NCBI GenBank assembly: GCA_029891345.1
Contig: CM057005.1
Span: forward strand, 63,391,260 to 63,455,259
Direction of reading: 5' to 3'
DNA: 64,000 nt
DNA from: Dryococelus australis
Taxonomy: Eukaryota; Arthropoda; Insecta; Phasmatodea; Phasmatidae
Shown: positions 49,252-60,693 of the stretch, one piece after another
How the letters are laid out: the number at the start of each line of letters is the position of its first letter
Position numbering within the stretch: position 1 is the first letter of the stretch
Made by a program: the position numbers and the translations under genes
The notes under the pieces: generated by a model
Database searches by the model: none
The model's input: the letters and a program-made list of their open reading frames with translations, nothing else
Told to the model about the DNA's origin: nothing

Positions 49252-49483
49252 GGCTGTTCACGGTAAAGGTAGCACTTTTGAAAGTCCCTCATTTGGAATA
49301 ATAGTAGAATAATATATCTTATTTTAGCATTAGACATAAACTTCCAAGTGTGGTGAAATATATACACTGTGTTTATTACTTACATGGCAATATTTATGTA
49401 AAATATGTGGTAAAAGGATGAGAAAATGCTGAAATAAAAATGTAACTAGGGCCTCAAAAGTGCTCACTTTACTGTGAACAGCA
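49252..49483. mobile_element. MITE, copy 1
   Basis: The ends GCTGTTCACGGTAAAG and CTTTACTGTGAACAGC are inverted repeats and are followed inward on both sides by an AGCACTTTTGA motif. The interior is AT-rich, about 230 bp. It is related to 60098-60338. Confidence 0.7.
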
Positions 49484-49797
49484 TATACATGCAAAAATTG
49501 GACAGGTCTTCAATGGCAATCAAACCCAGAATGCCTTGATGGAAAATCACAAGACCACTAGAACCCCACACAGACCAAGCATAGCAATACTAGTGAGGGA
49601 AACTAAATTTTATTGTAAGTAATAATGCTTCTTACATACTTCTTGTTATACACCAAAACTAATAAAGTTTATTTCTGTGTTAATACTGTTACGAGATGCC
49701 AGAGGGGCATATCCAAGTTCATGAGGGATGGAGGTCTTAGTAAAAATAAAAGAACTAAATTTGATGTTAATATAGTCACACCACTATTATTTACAGC

Positions 49798-49828
<31 letters not shown>

Positions 49829-52650
49829 TATCTATCTATCTATCTACCTACCTATACTATTACTCTATTTATTCCTCAGTGAATGTAGTATTCAATGTTT
49901 ATCTCAACCCTAATTAAAGTCCTCAATGTCTCTGTTTGGATATAGTCAATTAACTCATATTCATCATTAACATATGTTGAGTCTGTCTGTTGCCATCATT
50001 TGAAATGTCTTACACTCATGCATCCAGTCGCACCCTTCACTGCACCGATGCTTGCGGTCACAGATTTTCCTCGCAGTGGTCACTTCTCTCACCACTTGTT
50101 GCTCTTCTTACTCGTCGTCTATAGCTTAATGTTGTGCAACTGCCCAAACTCCAGACACTTATCAACTTCTGGCTCGGAGTCCCACCGTGCTTTTATAGTC
50201 GCTGGCCTTAATATGGAAAGTTTTCGGCACCTTGAGTCATGCTGGGAGAAACTATCTCAGTAAACCACCCAAAAATTCTTCAGATAAATGCAGAAATTCA
50301 ATCTGCTAAAGGTCAGGTGCGTGCGAGCCACAAAAACGCTTATCATGGTGTAATGCGCAAGAATGTGTGGCGGCACACTTTTATAACTCAACCCTGATAG
50401 GATTCTCACTTGCCTGTCATTCAAACATCCCTCAGTGACTCGCCACCTGCTATAATATCACTTCTCTTCTGCTCACTTGTGCGGGGCAGGCCAAGATCGG
50501 CAATGCAGACCATCAACACATAACAATACATTAATAACAATAAACGAACAGTAGGGTTCAATCAAAGTTTTATTAGTGTGGTATAAAAAAAGACGTGATT
50601 ACAATATCACTGCATCAGGATTGTGCGTTCAATGACCCCCTTTATCATTTGTAAGTATTGAATACTGAACATCAACACAAGTGGTTATACTTCCAAACCA
50701 TCACTTAAGTAATAAGGATAGTAAAGTGAGGCAGGGATTGTACTACTAACCAGTATTCCCTCCAAAACTCAGCGAAGGCGGTCATTCTTTCCACAACAAA
50801 AGTGTGATTTGTTGCTTACAATATGTTGCCAGTCTGTTACACAACACATTACTATGGGGTAACAATGCTCAACTTTTGGAAGTGCTTTATATCTGCAGAT
50901 TTAGTGAACTTGCCACAGTCCCTTGATAGTGGACAAGGAATCCTCTGAGTCTGTTGGGGTCATCCTGAACTGATGGCCACAGGTTCAATGCTCCTAACAT
51001 AATCTTGCTGTGAAGATTGAGTAGCTCAAATGATGGGCAATTTCAAAATTGGCATTGTTTTGTGTCTCTTCTTGCCATGCTTATTATCCGTTAATCACCC
51101 CTATAAATTATTGTGTGTCACATCACACATACACTGTTTTGAGGAATGATTATTTACATCATGCAAAGAATGATGGCAGCATTCTCTCATACAATGTATG
51201 TGGATACATCATTGCATGAAAATCTGCTTGCATATCATACATCATTTTCATCAATATCAATTATTTTACAGAATACACAAATTTTTATGGCAATGAGTGT
51301 ATTTTTTTATCAGAATAGGGCTTTTGAAATGAGTTGTTTATAGTTAAGCTTAAGTGAGAAAATAATTTTCGCACAGCTTTAGGAGAGACAGTGTAGGGGA
51401 GGGCTCTCTCAGATGCTTGCCACTGGAGGGAGGAAAATCATGTGACACTGCTATACATACCAAACTCGTAACATCTCTCTCTAGTACTGCAGTGTTAAAT
51501 ACTACCAACACAACATACTTTTTTTTCAACAGGTAATACAGACATTCAAAGCAGCTCTTGCCCAACCATTCTTGGCCGCTATGACTACTGAATTGAACAA
51601 CCCCCACCCTTTTGTGCAGCTGCAACAAACTCTCCTGACTCACCCAATATGTTTTGAACTACTGCTCATTACTATCTTATTTGGATTTTATTATATCTAT
51701 TTTCTAGTCTGTATTCATTCCTTTTTTTTAAACAGAAAAATAGACAATTACAGTAACTACATCTGATTTAAAATATTACCTGCAAAATGATTTCCCATTA
51801 ATACTACAAACACCAGACAAATATAAAATTCGAAATACTGTAATTTTAGAGTAGGCTTATTCAAACTGTTGGATGATGTTTTAACGATTCTCGACAGGCT
51901 TACACAGAAATATTGAATTACTGTTGAGCCTACATTCTCGCACGAGAAGCATAAAGAAATTTCCACAGTCCCTAAAAACACAAAGACATACCTCTGTCAT
52001 CAAAAAGACAGCAATACCTATGTGGCTCAGTCAAACATCAAACTGAATTAAGTGTGTTAACGTCAAGGAAGGCCCTACAACTTAATGTTGTGAAAATTAA
52101 TTTGGAATGTCTAAAATAAACGTTTTGTTTTCATTTATACTTTTACTAAAAACTAACTGCAAATTCTTTGAAGAACAATGTCATCACAAGCCAAGTAAAT
52201 ATTAAAAAATATATTTAACCATGTTGTTACTGACAGTTCCAGATTAAACAGGCCCCTCAGTAATGTGCAGTTAAGAGCACTGCCTACCGGCTGGCAGCTG
52301 CGAAATTTAAATAGTAAATCCCATGTTAAGGAAACTTTGGCTCAGTGCATTAATTTTAAAATAAGTATTTCAAACAAAATGCATTCTTCACAATTTTTTT
52401 AGTAAAAGATCCCTACGACCATGTATTTTCGATATAGATAGGCAGTATGTACTTTTTTTGCAAAAAAAAAAATCCTTGCAAGCATCTCCGCTGTAGTCTG
52501 CTGCTTATGTCGAAAAAACCAATTTAAATGCCAAAAATAGGTACTGTTTGATACAGGACAGCCTAGGGTAGGTAGGTAACATGTGAACCTAAGTTACATG
52601 AGAATCTTGGCTAAGGGAAGGTTGCTGTGGTCAATTAAAATTTTATTTGT
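49484..52650. other. LANCL intron with a short tetranucleotide microsatellite
   Basis: (ATCA)n at about 49797-49828 and (TATC)n at 49829-49847. A GC-richer block at 50000-50250 has a TTTTATAG box but no other LTR sign. No gene is seen. Confidence 0.45.
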
Positions 52651-52712
52651 GAGTGAGTGAGTGAAGAGATTTGGGCGGCTCTTAACAGGAGATATTGAGA
52701 GCCGAAATTTTA
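52651..52712 (-). repeat. SINE 3' tail only
   Basis: On the minus strand, CGGCTCT ... AGAGCCG forms a hairpin followed by CCCAAATCTCTTCACTCAC, the 3' end of the SINE family here. The tRNA and body parts are missing. Confidence 0.6.
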
Positions 52713-52749
52713 TTTGTGACGCCAGTATCATGAAAATGATAGATGAAGT

Positions 52750-53560
52750 GACGTTTAGTGATCTGCTTGCACACGGCTGGTATAAAGAACAGGACGTGTG
52801 GCCTGTCTAATGGGAACAAAGTCAGGTGCCAGTGTCTTGACCCGGTGGATGGGTTGTTACACAGCTACAGGTTTACCTGGTTAGTTGGTGGCCCATGGTG
52901 GCTGCTGCCCCAGTTGCGATGACAGTAGATGGCTGCCACTGGTCTCACCTGGACGTGGTACTCTGTTGACTCTGCTGGAGCCCGGAGTAGGCTGGCAGTT
53001 GACGGCCTGGTAGCCTTCCAAGCCACAGGTTGGCAATACCCAGAGTGATGTCCTCCCCTCTGCTGATGGATTCAACCAATGGATTCGGTGACCCTGCTGT
53101 CTTGATGAGTGGTGGAAAGAGTGAATGAAATGGAACTGTGAGGTGAGGCCTCTCCAGTGAGCGGGCATAGTAAACTCTGGGGCTGTGCTGCTAAGTGCAG
53201 GTTGTGGAGTTGGGTTGCAACTCAAGTTATTTCTAGAGGTATAAGCTGCCCTTCTAACTTCCGCTGGGCACCACTCTTCCGGGTGTACGGCAAGGGAGAA
53301 GGTACAATGACCAGCCTCACAAGAGTGAAGCAGGTGACACAAGTCCCTAACTTTGTGTACTGCCAAGGCCGTAGTCACAGAGACAAGAATTATACCCTGT
53401 GCTACATCCGGCCCAAAGGTGACCTGTGGATACAGAGCGGTGGGTTCCCTCAGACTGTACGTCAACAATGCTTGGGTGTGGTATTCACATAACATAACAT
53501 GGGATATTATTGACCCAGTCCTCAACGGTTAGCCATTACTGGGTTAGTGATGTTGACTTC
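52750..53560 (-). pseudogene. Gag-like retroelement fragment (214-codon open frame 52881-53525)
   Basis: The longest single open frame of the window apart from the transposase. It contains HPEEWCPAEVRRAAYTSRNN, CNPTPQPALSS and MPAHWRGLTSQFHF. At DNA level it is related to 2780-3340, including the final CAGGTAAACC stretch. Its Pro/Ser/Gln-rich tail (TPGSSRVNRVPRPGE) is like a gag tail. No enzyme motif or knuckle is visible. A host gene is unlikely because the same sequence recurs in decayed form at the left end. Confidence 0.5.
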
Positions 53561-55059
53561 AAGAGCATTATTATTATATTACAAACACTGTATTGGGGTG
53601 ATCGATTTCCCGACACCCCTTATGATATAGTATTTGCTATGTAATACTTTATCCTTTCCACCATCCGACTGCATTATGGTGTCCCACTCATCTTGCCACG
53701 ATTGAGACACCACATGCAGTGATTTTCAAAACACTGGCCGCATGAGTCCATTCTCAATCTGACCTCTGGGCACAGGGAAAATCAGGCAGCAAATTCCTCT
53801 CCATCAAGTATGGTGCCTGCAATGGAGAATGCAGCCCATAGCACACAAGCCCAACCAGGGGTCGTGGCTCCTGACCCCTCTGCTAAGAGAACCTCTACAG
53901 GGTACTGAGGTCAGCCTGTGCTACTCCTTACTTGTCATTGTGGGTTTTAACAACTTTCAAGGTAACTCCTACATAAAAGTGTTCCCGTTAGCATTCTTTG
54001 AATTTCTTCACTGTGAGATTCTGCCTTTGGATCCCCTCTGACCGCCAGTGAGTCGACCGGCCCACCAACAAGCACCCCCACATGACTGCCCATGATTCAA
54101 GCATAGCTTGGAAGGCAGATACCCCTTTTAACACACAGGCATAGGGCATGTCCGAGAGTTTCCCACTTTTGCTAACCTCAATTAAGAGGTTACCCAGCAG
54201 TACCACGAGGAGGTAGAGGGTTCCCCTGGGCTAGGAGAGGTTATAAGAGATGCATCAGTACCCTTCCTGGTTTCACACTTCAGATTACTCTCCGTCCATT
54301 GCTAGAGCTGGCACTAGCTCTGACACTTCTCAAATCAGCTGCCTCTGTGACACCCCACAGGAGCGGATCAGATCACAGAAGCAGATAGAGGGAGCATGTT
54401 TCCCTTGCAGTCAGCAAGTCTCCCACCAGGTCTTAAGCCCTCCTACAATGAAACCGCTGGATGCAGGACCGGACCGGAGATAGGTTTTTTGGTTCCCAAA
54501 TCAACCATAGCTCCACCACGCCTTAGCGAATTACACACACGACAGCCATGAGAAGGATGAGGAGGGCGTGAGCTTCCCGGAGTCAGCACAAACCCACCAG
54601 GCAAAGCCTTACACCCATTACAGGCTGGTCTCTTGTCCAATCTCAGGCCCTCCAGCATGCCACACCCCATTCCTTACAACCATTACAGGCTGACTGTCCA
54701 GCTCTAACCCTCTGGCGAGAGTTGTGGGAGTGCCCATGCCTTACACCCATTACAGGCTGGTCCTGCCGCTTCATGCAGACCTCACCACAACCTGCAGAGT
54801 AGCCAGATCCAACACTTACTTCCTTCTGGCCCCATATAGAGTGGTGGATGGAAAATAGGTCAGCCTGACTGGCTAGCCACCTGGTGGATGTCTTGCTGAT
54901 TGGTGCTCTACCGTACTATACCCAGAAGCCGGGCACAGTACAGATGGCCATCTAATGGGATGTGTACTATGTTGGAATTAAGCATGGTCTACCGACTTCA
55001 CTCTAGAGGGCTGGTGTCAATCTAGGATTACCATGGTTACACTAAGAAATAATACACAG
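53561..55059. mobile_element. Unclassified retroelement debris
   Basis: GC-richer sequence with short frames and a degenerate tandem repeat (54607-54770: three copies of CCTTACA(C/A)CCATTACAGGCTG, 65-70 bp apart). No LTR boundary is recognised. Confidence 0.35.
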
Positions 55060-55990
55060 AAGTAATTTAAGATCACGTATATATTCCAAGAGAATATACA
55101 TGGTGGCCTGTACTAACTCCTTGAATTGAAAAGGAAGTTAATCTACGCATGGCCAGGTGAAGATCTGGTCCTAATCTGTAGCAATAAACAGCTAGGTAGT
55201 TAATGACAACATAACATCTGCCCCGGTTGTCCCGAAGGGACCAGTGGTGAAATCACCCTTCCAGAGGGGAAATTGGTAAGTAAATTGCCATTACCAACAG
55301 GTAAGGCGAATGTGTGGTGGTTCTGGCGGGACCTTTGACCACTACTGTCAGAGGGGGCAGTGGTGATTGCCGTTTATTAGGGAGGTAAGGCGAGGGAAGT
55401 CAACGTCTTCGAGATCCGATTGTGTTTGAGTCTCCAGAAGGTCTTGAGGGTGTTGCCACAGTGCTGAAGAAGCTTCTGGTAGAGTAAGCACCAGAATAGG
55501 CTTCTTCCAGCCCAAGAGCAAGCAGTGGAAGAAGCAAGGCATACTCAAGAACAAGCTGCTGGTGGCTTTCACGGGCCCTGTCCAGAGTGGTAGAGGAAAC
55601 ATAGACTGTCTTCTGCAGGTCTCGCAGGGCCTTATATTCTGGTTGACTGCTGGCAGGAGGCGGAGAGGGGTGACGGGGATGATGAGCTCAACCCCTCGAG
55701 TCGTCTGCCAGTGTCGTCTACTAGTGTCTTCTGCTGCAGGAGAATCGCTGACACGGCAAGCTTCATCCCTTATCATATTTAAGCATGAGTGGTGCCCTCC
55801 CTTGGCGGGCAGTAGAACTAAATGAACTTACGTGTGTGGGCTCAGTGTCTCAGCCAATAGTACAATCTACCTTTTGGTGGGTTGATATGGCGTCTGGAGT
55901 GGAGAGTGAACAGCACAAGCTGGATGCGCACGTCTGTAACATCACCTCTCATTGCAAGGGTGTAACTTGTAGGCATGTGTTCGGGATCAT
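55060..55990 (-). repeat. LTR related to family 2, minus orientation
   Basis: The poly(A) palindrome is decayed (ATATATTCC ... GAGAATATAC, about 55079-55103). A GGCCTGTACTAACTCC box and a shortened stem-loop (55153-55168) follow. The CTCAGCCAATAGTACAATCTA block near 55850 matches 18738-18755. There is no gag in the expected place. Confidence 0.5.
55153..55168 (-). other. Shared LTR stem-loop, shortened copy
   Basis: On the minus strand, CCAGATCTTCACCTGG: a three-base deletion, stem reduced to CCAG/CTGG. Confidence 0.5.
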
Positions 55991-57028
55991 CTAGTACAGT
56001 TTGCAATTTACCTTTGTCGAAATGAAACTACGTTTAGATGAGGCGAAGTCGAGTGTGAATTATAGTTGCGCAGTGCACCACGCATCATGTTTTAGATTGT
56101 GCCCTGGAGTTTGAAAGTGAAGGCTTTTTGAGTTTTATAATCTGACCAAAGTGCAACACAAACAAACAAACAATGCTGTGATGTAAACATTGAGTGGGAG
56201 CAAAAAGACACATGCTAAACACTGCCATGCCATATGCCCAGTGATTTAATGATAGTGGATGACATAAATAGACAACTGCATTGAAAACAAATTTGTGTAG
56301 TTTTAATATCGCCTTGAAAACATAAACAAACAAGTTTCTGCCACTTTTTTGTAGAAACATTTTTACGGTGTTTTTATTTTTATCAATAATAAAATATCTA
56401 CTAGTATTTTGTAGTTGAGTTGTGGATTTGTGTTGGAGTAATACTGAACTGGACAGATTTAAGAAAATATTGGTATCTACAAATAAACAAAAGCTGTATG
56501 TGGTTATACAAAAATGTTGTACAACTCAAACATTATGTGAATGTTCTTGGACAGTTTAAAATGTCTCAATAAAGTACAAGATTAAATCACACAAAATTAC
56601 TGTGATGTGAAAATGTGTATTACATGCCAAATGTGCTCTCATAAGGTTGTCCTTTCATCCTTATTGCTAAATACTTGACGCATGATGTCTTTTCAACAAT
56701 AGTATAAACAACTTTGCTTCATCTGGGAGTAAGTCTAGCTGCAATGGAGTTTTATTGTTGTCACGCAACGAGACGTTAAAAACTATTACTGTCTACCCCA
56801 GCAAGAATTAACATTCCAGCCAGCAGATTGTATTATTCACTGGCCTACAGAGACTATGCATCAAGGCACCGAGTACTACTGCATGCCACTAGATGGCTAC
56901 ACCAGTAAGATTCCCCCCCAATTTCCAAGTCAGCCGGTGATGTCACGCCTTGAGGAAGCTATGCTATAGCCACTCCCTCTCCAGCGCCACACCTTTCAAG
57001 CCGACTGATGGGGAAGAGCCTGCCAGAG

Positions 57029-57037
57029 TATAAATAG
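57029..57037 (+). promoter_or_regulatory. TATA box of LTR family 2
   Basis: TATAAATAG, 80 bases downstream of a CRE-like TGATGTCA (56939-56946). Both are conserved in the LTRs at 7.4 and 18.6 kb. Confidence 0.6.
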
Positions 57038-57309
57038 TGAGTCTCAAGCCAACTCCTGACCAGTCTTCATTCCTTCACCGCATTCATGCCAAAGGAAACA
57101 CCTCTCCTTGGTCTCCACCATGCCTCGTCGCCAGAGCCATCCTTCTTAACCTGCTTAGTCTTTACCGCATTCGTGCCGAAGATTCATGCCACACATCATC
57201 TACACACCAAGACCATGCAGCCCCCTTCTGGGCAACACATATGTAGGGAGCAGTACCAGTTTAAGTTATTATAATAGCACTTGTCTACCCCATCATTGTT
57301 AGCTTAGGT

Positions 57310-57328
57310 CCAGGTAGCCTCTACATGG
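57310..57328 (+). other. Shared LTR stem-loop
   Basis: CCAGGTAGCCTCTACATGG. One of six stem pairs is a mismatch. Confidence 0.6.
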
Positions 57329-57737
57329 AAAACGTAGGCTTAAGCTTTCCTAAGCTCTTGTCAACATTAGGAGGTAGTGCAACACCAATTGTTTAATTCC
57401 CATTAAACGGAATAAACAACAGGTTTTCTGACTCAAGGGTATCCTCTTCCTGTAGACGTAAAACTTCTCACAGTGTACCTCACACCAAACAAGAGATAGC
57501 AGGTGACAGAGAACGTTACTCACATGAGCCAGTACACTGTTAGAATACCCACATGCACTAGAGCTGGCCAGCCTTTCTGCATACCACAGTAGGCTGAACG
57601 GTAGATACCACACCTAGGTACTCTATCTCTCAAGTCCAGCTTGTCAACTCAGTGCTTGCCCTCTTCACCGCGTTTTGGCACCGGAGGGGCAGTTCCCTGA
57701 GTTGGGAAGACTGTGAGCTTCTGAGACCTACACACAC

Positions 57738-58393
57738 ATGCAGGGACCTGACTCTCAGTTCTCACCGCATTCAGGTATCGAGATAGGGTGTCCGTTGAGT
57801 TGGCAGATGTTTCACGTGGTCTTACACCAAGTAGAAACACACTTTGCCTGCAATCACTTCACGGACGTGAGAGTGTGTTCTGATCCTGATGCCTCCCGTC
57901 GGAGTGGTATCCGAGAAATTGTTAAACAGGTGCTAGCTGCCTCTGGGCACTTGCAAGAGCTTACCCCCTCCCTCATCATCTCGCTTAAGGACCAAACCCA
58001 GGCACTGTGCCGTTAACAGATACCAGTTACACCAGAAATCCCCAAGAACCTATTTGAAGCTCCCACAGGTCTAAATGGGGAGACACACCCCTGGATCGCA
58101 GCATATTTGAGCCAACCGGATCAGCCCTTGGAAGTCCCACACCCCATCTTCAAACTTAAACCAGCAGCTCCTGCTCCGACAGCTTACACAAAAACTTTGA
58201 GTACCGTAGCACTAACCCACCTGTAGCTCAGGTCAAGCCTACGTCCAAGGTAACACGTCACCCAGGTATCCTGCTGAAAGTCAATAATCTGAAGCGAAAG
58301 ATCATACTAGCCGAGCCCGACTTCATGCCCTGCCGCAAAGCTACCAGCCTAGTTCTCTACATTGGACGTGCACCAGTACCACGTAGGAACTGA
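57738..58393 (+). pseudogene. Gag-like ORF, LTR family 2 copy 3
   Basis: The first part (57738-58016) carries VLAASGHLQELTPSL and ends in a stop. The same frame continues with PVTPEIPKNLFEAP, GETHPWIAAYLSQPDQPLEV and a Pro/Ala-rich stretch. After a second stop the protein continues in another frame with LKRKIILAEPDFMPCRKATS, ending VPRRN and TGA (58391-58393). Landmarks match the copies at 5855 and 15183, including the end point. It is broken by two stops and a frameshift. The role is Gag-like by position only. Confidence 0.6.
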
Positions 58394-58425
58394 GAGTGCT
58401 AGGACAGGTGCCCGCCCTAGCACTC
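58394..58425 (+). other. Hairpin directly after the gag-like stop codon
   Basis: GAGTGCTAGG and CCTAGCACTC form a perfect 10-base stem with a 12-base loop, starting at the base after TGA. The 3' arm (CCTAGCA) is conserved at the ends of copies 1 and 2, where the 5' arm has decayed. Confidence 0.6.
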
Positions 58426-58445
58426 GATAAAGCGAGCATCCTTAA

Positions 58446-59341
58446 CGTAATGAAGACCTCATCAACCTCCTGGCATTAAGAATCATACTTTTGGATGTTT
58501 TCTACTTAAATATGTACTGATTTAAATTAATAAATAATGAATTCCACTTTGTTTGATTGACATCGTTACAAAAACCACAGATTCATGATCTAATACGACT
58601 TTTTTTGCAATAAAATTTATTTGACGAAATTAAAATATTTTTTTGACAAAGTGGTAAAATTGTAATGATGAAATTAGCTCACTTTATTTACCACAAAAGT
58701 GGGGTCACTCTTACCTACCATTCTTCAACGTTATAACATTTTCTATAAAAAATACTAAACAGTTTTTAAATGGTATCCATACACCTGAATCTCTACACAC
58801 TCGAGTCTCTGACAGATGGTGCCTGTAAGAAGTATGTATTATTAGTTCCACCCGCATGGCATGGCAATAACAGACAGAATATTGCTGATGCATTATTGGC
58901 AAATTAGGGCACACACACACAATTACATGTAACAACGGACAACATTCCCAGGAGCAACAGAACCTCCCAAACACACATACAAAAAAAATACAGTGATGTC
59001 GAGCTGTAGCATATGTTCAGAGCCATTAAAATAACATTTCTAATAATGTTAATATTTTCATTTTTCACATGAAGAAGATGCTGAACTAATGGGCAACAAA
59101 TGAGGACCTGAGTGTTTTGGTGCCCACTATAATCAGCAGGTACCACTTCTTTCCTTTACTATGCATAACTGTGCAACAACACACACCAATATAGTGCAAT
59201 AAAATTGTAAACAGGCAACTGTATAAACATACTACTGTATCTCTATACCATAGTCTGTTACAATTTGGACAGCTTGCATTAGCATAAGCATGTAGTCGTC
59301 AACTATGCGATACCAGTGTTCTCCTGTGTTAAGAGTGTCAC
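58446..59341. other. LANCL intron, nothing recognised
   Basis: AT-rich, with no coding sign. Confidence 0.4.
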
Positions 59342-59482
59342 CTTCAGTAAAATATACAAGATCCCAGCCAGGCCGTGGGCTCCACCAGTGTAATACTTGT
59401 GATGCCACATGTACATCAACGGAACACTTCTTTGTTCTTTCCGTGACAGAGCTCTACCAGACTCCAACAAAGCAGACACAAC
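59342..59482 (-). CDS. LANCL: LANCL alternative exon, version 1 (GGAHGLAG)
   Basis: Minus strand: acceptor TACTTTTTTGTAG, 47 codons in phase 0, donor GTGACA. The product reads VVSALLESGRALSRKEQRSV, then PLMYMWHHKYYTGGAHGLAG and ILYILLK. It corresponds to LANCL1 P-L-M-Y-E-W-x-x-x-Y-Y-V-G-A-A-H-G-L-A-G, and keeps the conserved active-site His in its A-H-G-L-A-G setting. The MYMWHHKYYT stretch is less typical than in the version at 41387. Both splice sites are good and the frame is open. The exon is 25 kb from the next shared exon. It belongs either to a mutually exclusive pair or to a second, otherwise unseen LANCL copy. Confidence 0.9.
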
Positions 59483-59640
59483 CTACAAAAAAGTACTTTA
59501 GACTCAACTGTAAAAACATCAAACTCAAGTAATAGCATTAAAAAAAAAAAACAAATCTTTTATAATAAACACACATGTGGCTGATTGAAGTAACGAGATA
59601 CTTCAGACCAATTAATTAGGATCAAGAACATAGATAAGAG

Positions 59641-59875
59641 AGGGGCTACGTGGTGGTGCAGTCATCAACCTACTCGTCTCCCACCAAAGTGAACCAGGTT
59701 TGATTCCCAGAGAGGTCACTCCCGGATTTTCGCACGTGGGAATTGTGCAGGACAATGCAGTTGGTCAGCGGGTTTTCTCAGAGATCTCCAATTTCCCCGA
59801 CCCTTGCATTCTGGCGTGCTCCACACTCACCTTTGTTTTACCCTTATCGACTCTATGGTATTTAAGAACTGATTA
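59641..59875 (+). repeat. tRNA-derived SINE, best copy
   Basis: An A-box-like TGGTGGTGCAGTCATCAACC is followed by CTCGTCTCCCACC and a B-box GGTTTGATTCC (59698-59708). The body reads GGATTTTCGCACGTGGGAAT, GTGCAGGACAATGC, GCGGGTTTTCTCAGAG and CTCCACACTCACC. The head can be read as a tRNA-like fold, but anticodon-stem mismatches exclude a working tRNA. Confidence 0.8.
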
Positions 59876-60097
59876 ATCACAATATTTCTCTGATTAAATA
59901 AATAGCACACGCTGAAACTAGAAAAATGTAACAATTCAATACAAATACTCCCAGTCCTCTATACACTGCCCTTCATTGGCTGCTGACACAATAAGAGAAA
60001 GCCAATTCTACTCTCGACTAGAAAGCACTTAATCTGAAAGTTTATTGGCTTGGTCTCTCCAAAGGAGACCATGTACACTGTTGTGTAAGGGCGAAGC

Positions 60098-60338
60098 TAT
60101 AGGCCGTTCACGGCACTGTGAGCACTTTTGAGACCCTAGTTACTTTCTTCCTTTCAGCCATTGCTTATCCTTTAACCAACTTTTTAAATAAATAATGCAA
60201 TGTAAGTAATAAACACAGTGTGTATATTCCACTGCACTCGGAAGTTTATGTCTAAGGTTACAATAAAATATATTTATTGACTAGTATTCAAAATGAGAGA
60301 ACTTTCAAAAGTGCTCGTTTTACCATGAATAGCCTATA
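60098..60338. mobile_element. MITE, copy 2
   Basis: The ends TATAGGC...TTCACGG and CCATGAAT...GCCTATA are inverted, each followed inward by GAGCACTTTTGA. It is the same family as 49252-49483. Confidence 0.65.
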
Positions 60339-60341
60339 CTA

Positions 60342-60343
60342 GA

Positions 60344-60422
<79 letters not shown>

Positions 60423-60456
60423 ATATAATAATCAAATCAAAAGGAAATTATTTTGG

Positions 60457-60545
<89 letters not shown>

Positions 60546-60565
60546 GGCTTTTATATATATTTTGG

Positions 60566-60660
<95 letters not shown>

Positions 60661-60693
60661 TAAGCCAAAATAATTTCCTTTTGATTTGATTAT
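60342..60693. repeat. TA dinucleotide arrays inside a long palindrome
   Basis: Arms at 60428-60459 and 60662-60693 are perfect 32-base reverse complements (each contains AAATTATTTTGGCTT or its complement). Between them lie two TA arrays and two extra copies of TTTTGGCTTTTATATAT (60542, 60560). A further TA array lies at 60342-60417. The open frames of alternating Ile and Tyr are artefacts. Confidence 0.9.

Larger units (their letters stand above)
56675..57660 (+). repeat. LTR of family 2, copy 3
   Basis: It starts TGACGCATGATGTC, matching the starts of the minus-strand copies (reverse of about 18870 and 7690). It has ATTGTATTATTCACTGGC, a GTGATGTCACGCC site (56938-56950), TATAAATAG (57029-57037), the stem-loop (57310-57328), TAGGAGGTAGTGCAACACC and AATAAA (57411-57416). 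The right boundary with the leader is approximate. Confidence 0.65.

Noticed and set aside
59342-59482. Exon as evidence of a full tandem LANCL paralogue
   Set aside because: No second copies of the WCHG, CHG, FADWC or C-terminal exons were found between 41.5 and 59.3 kb, so alternative exons are the simpler reading; the paralogue remains possible outside the window.
59641-59710. Possible tRNA gene
   Set aside because: Box A and B-like sequences are present, but the fold has mismatches and the body continues as a repeated SINE.
60432-60689. Two opposite 78-codon frames of alternating Ile and Tyr
   Set aside because: Pure translation of TA dinucleotide repeats; no protein evidence.
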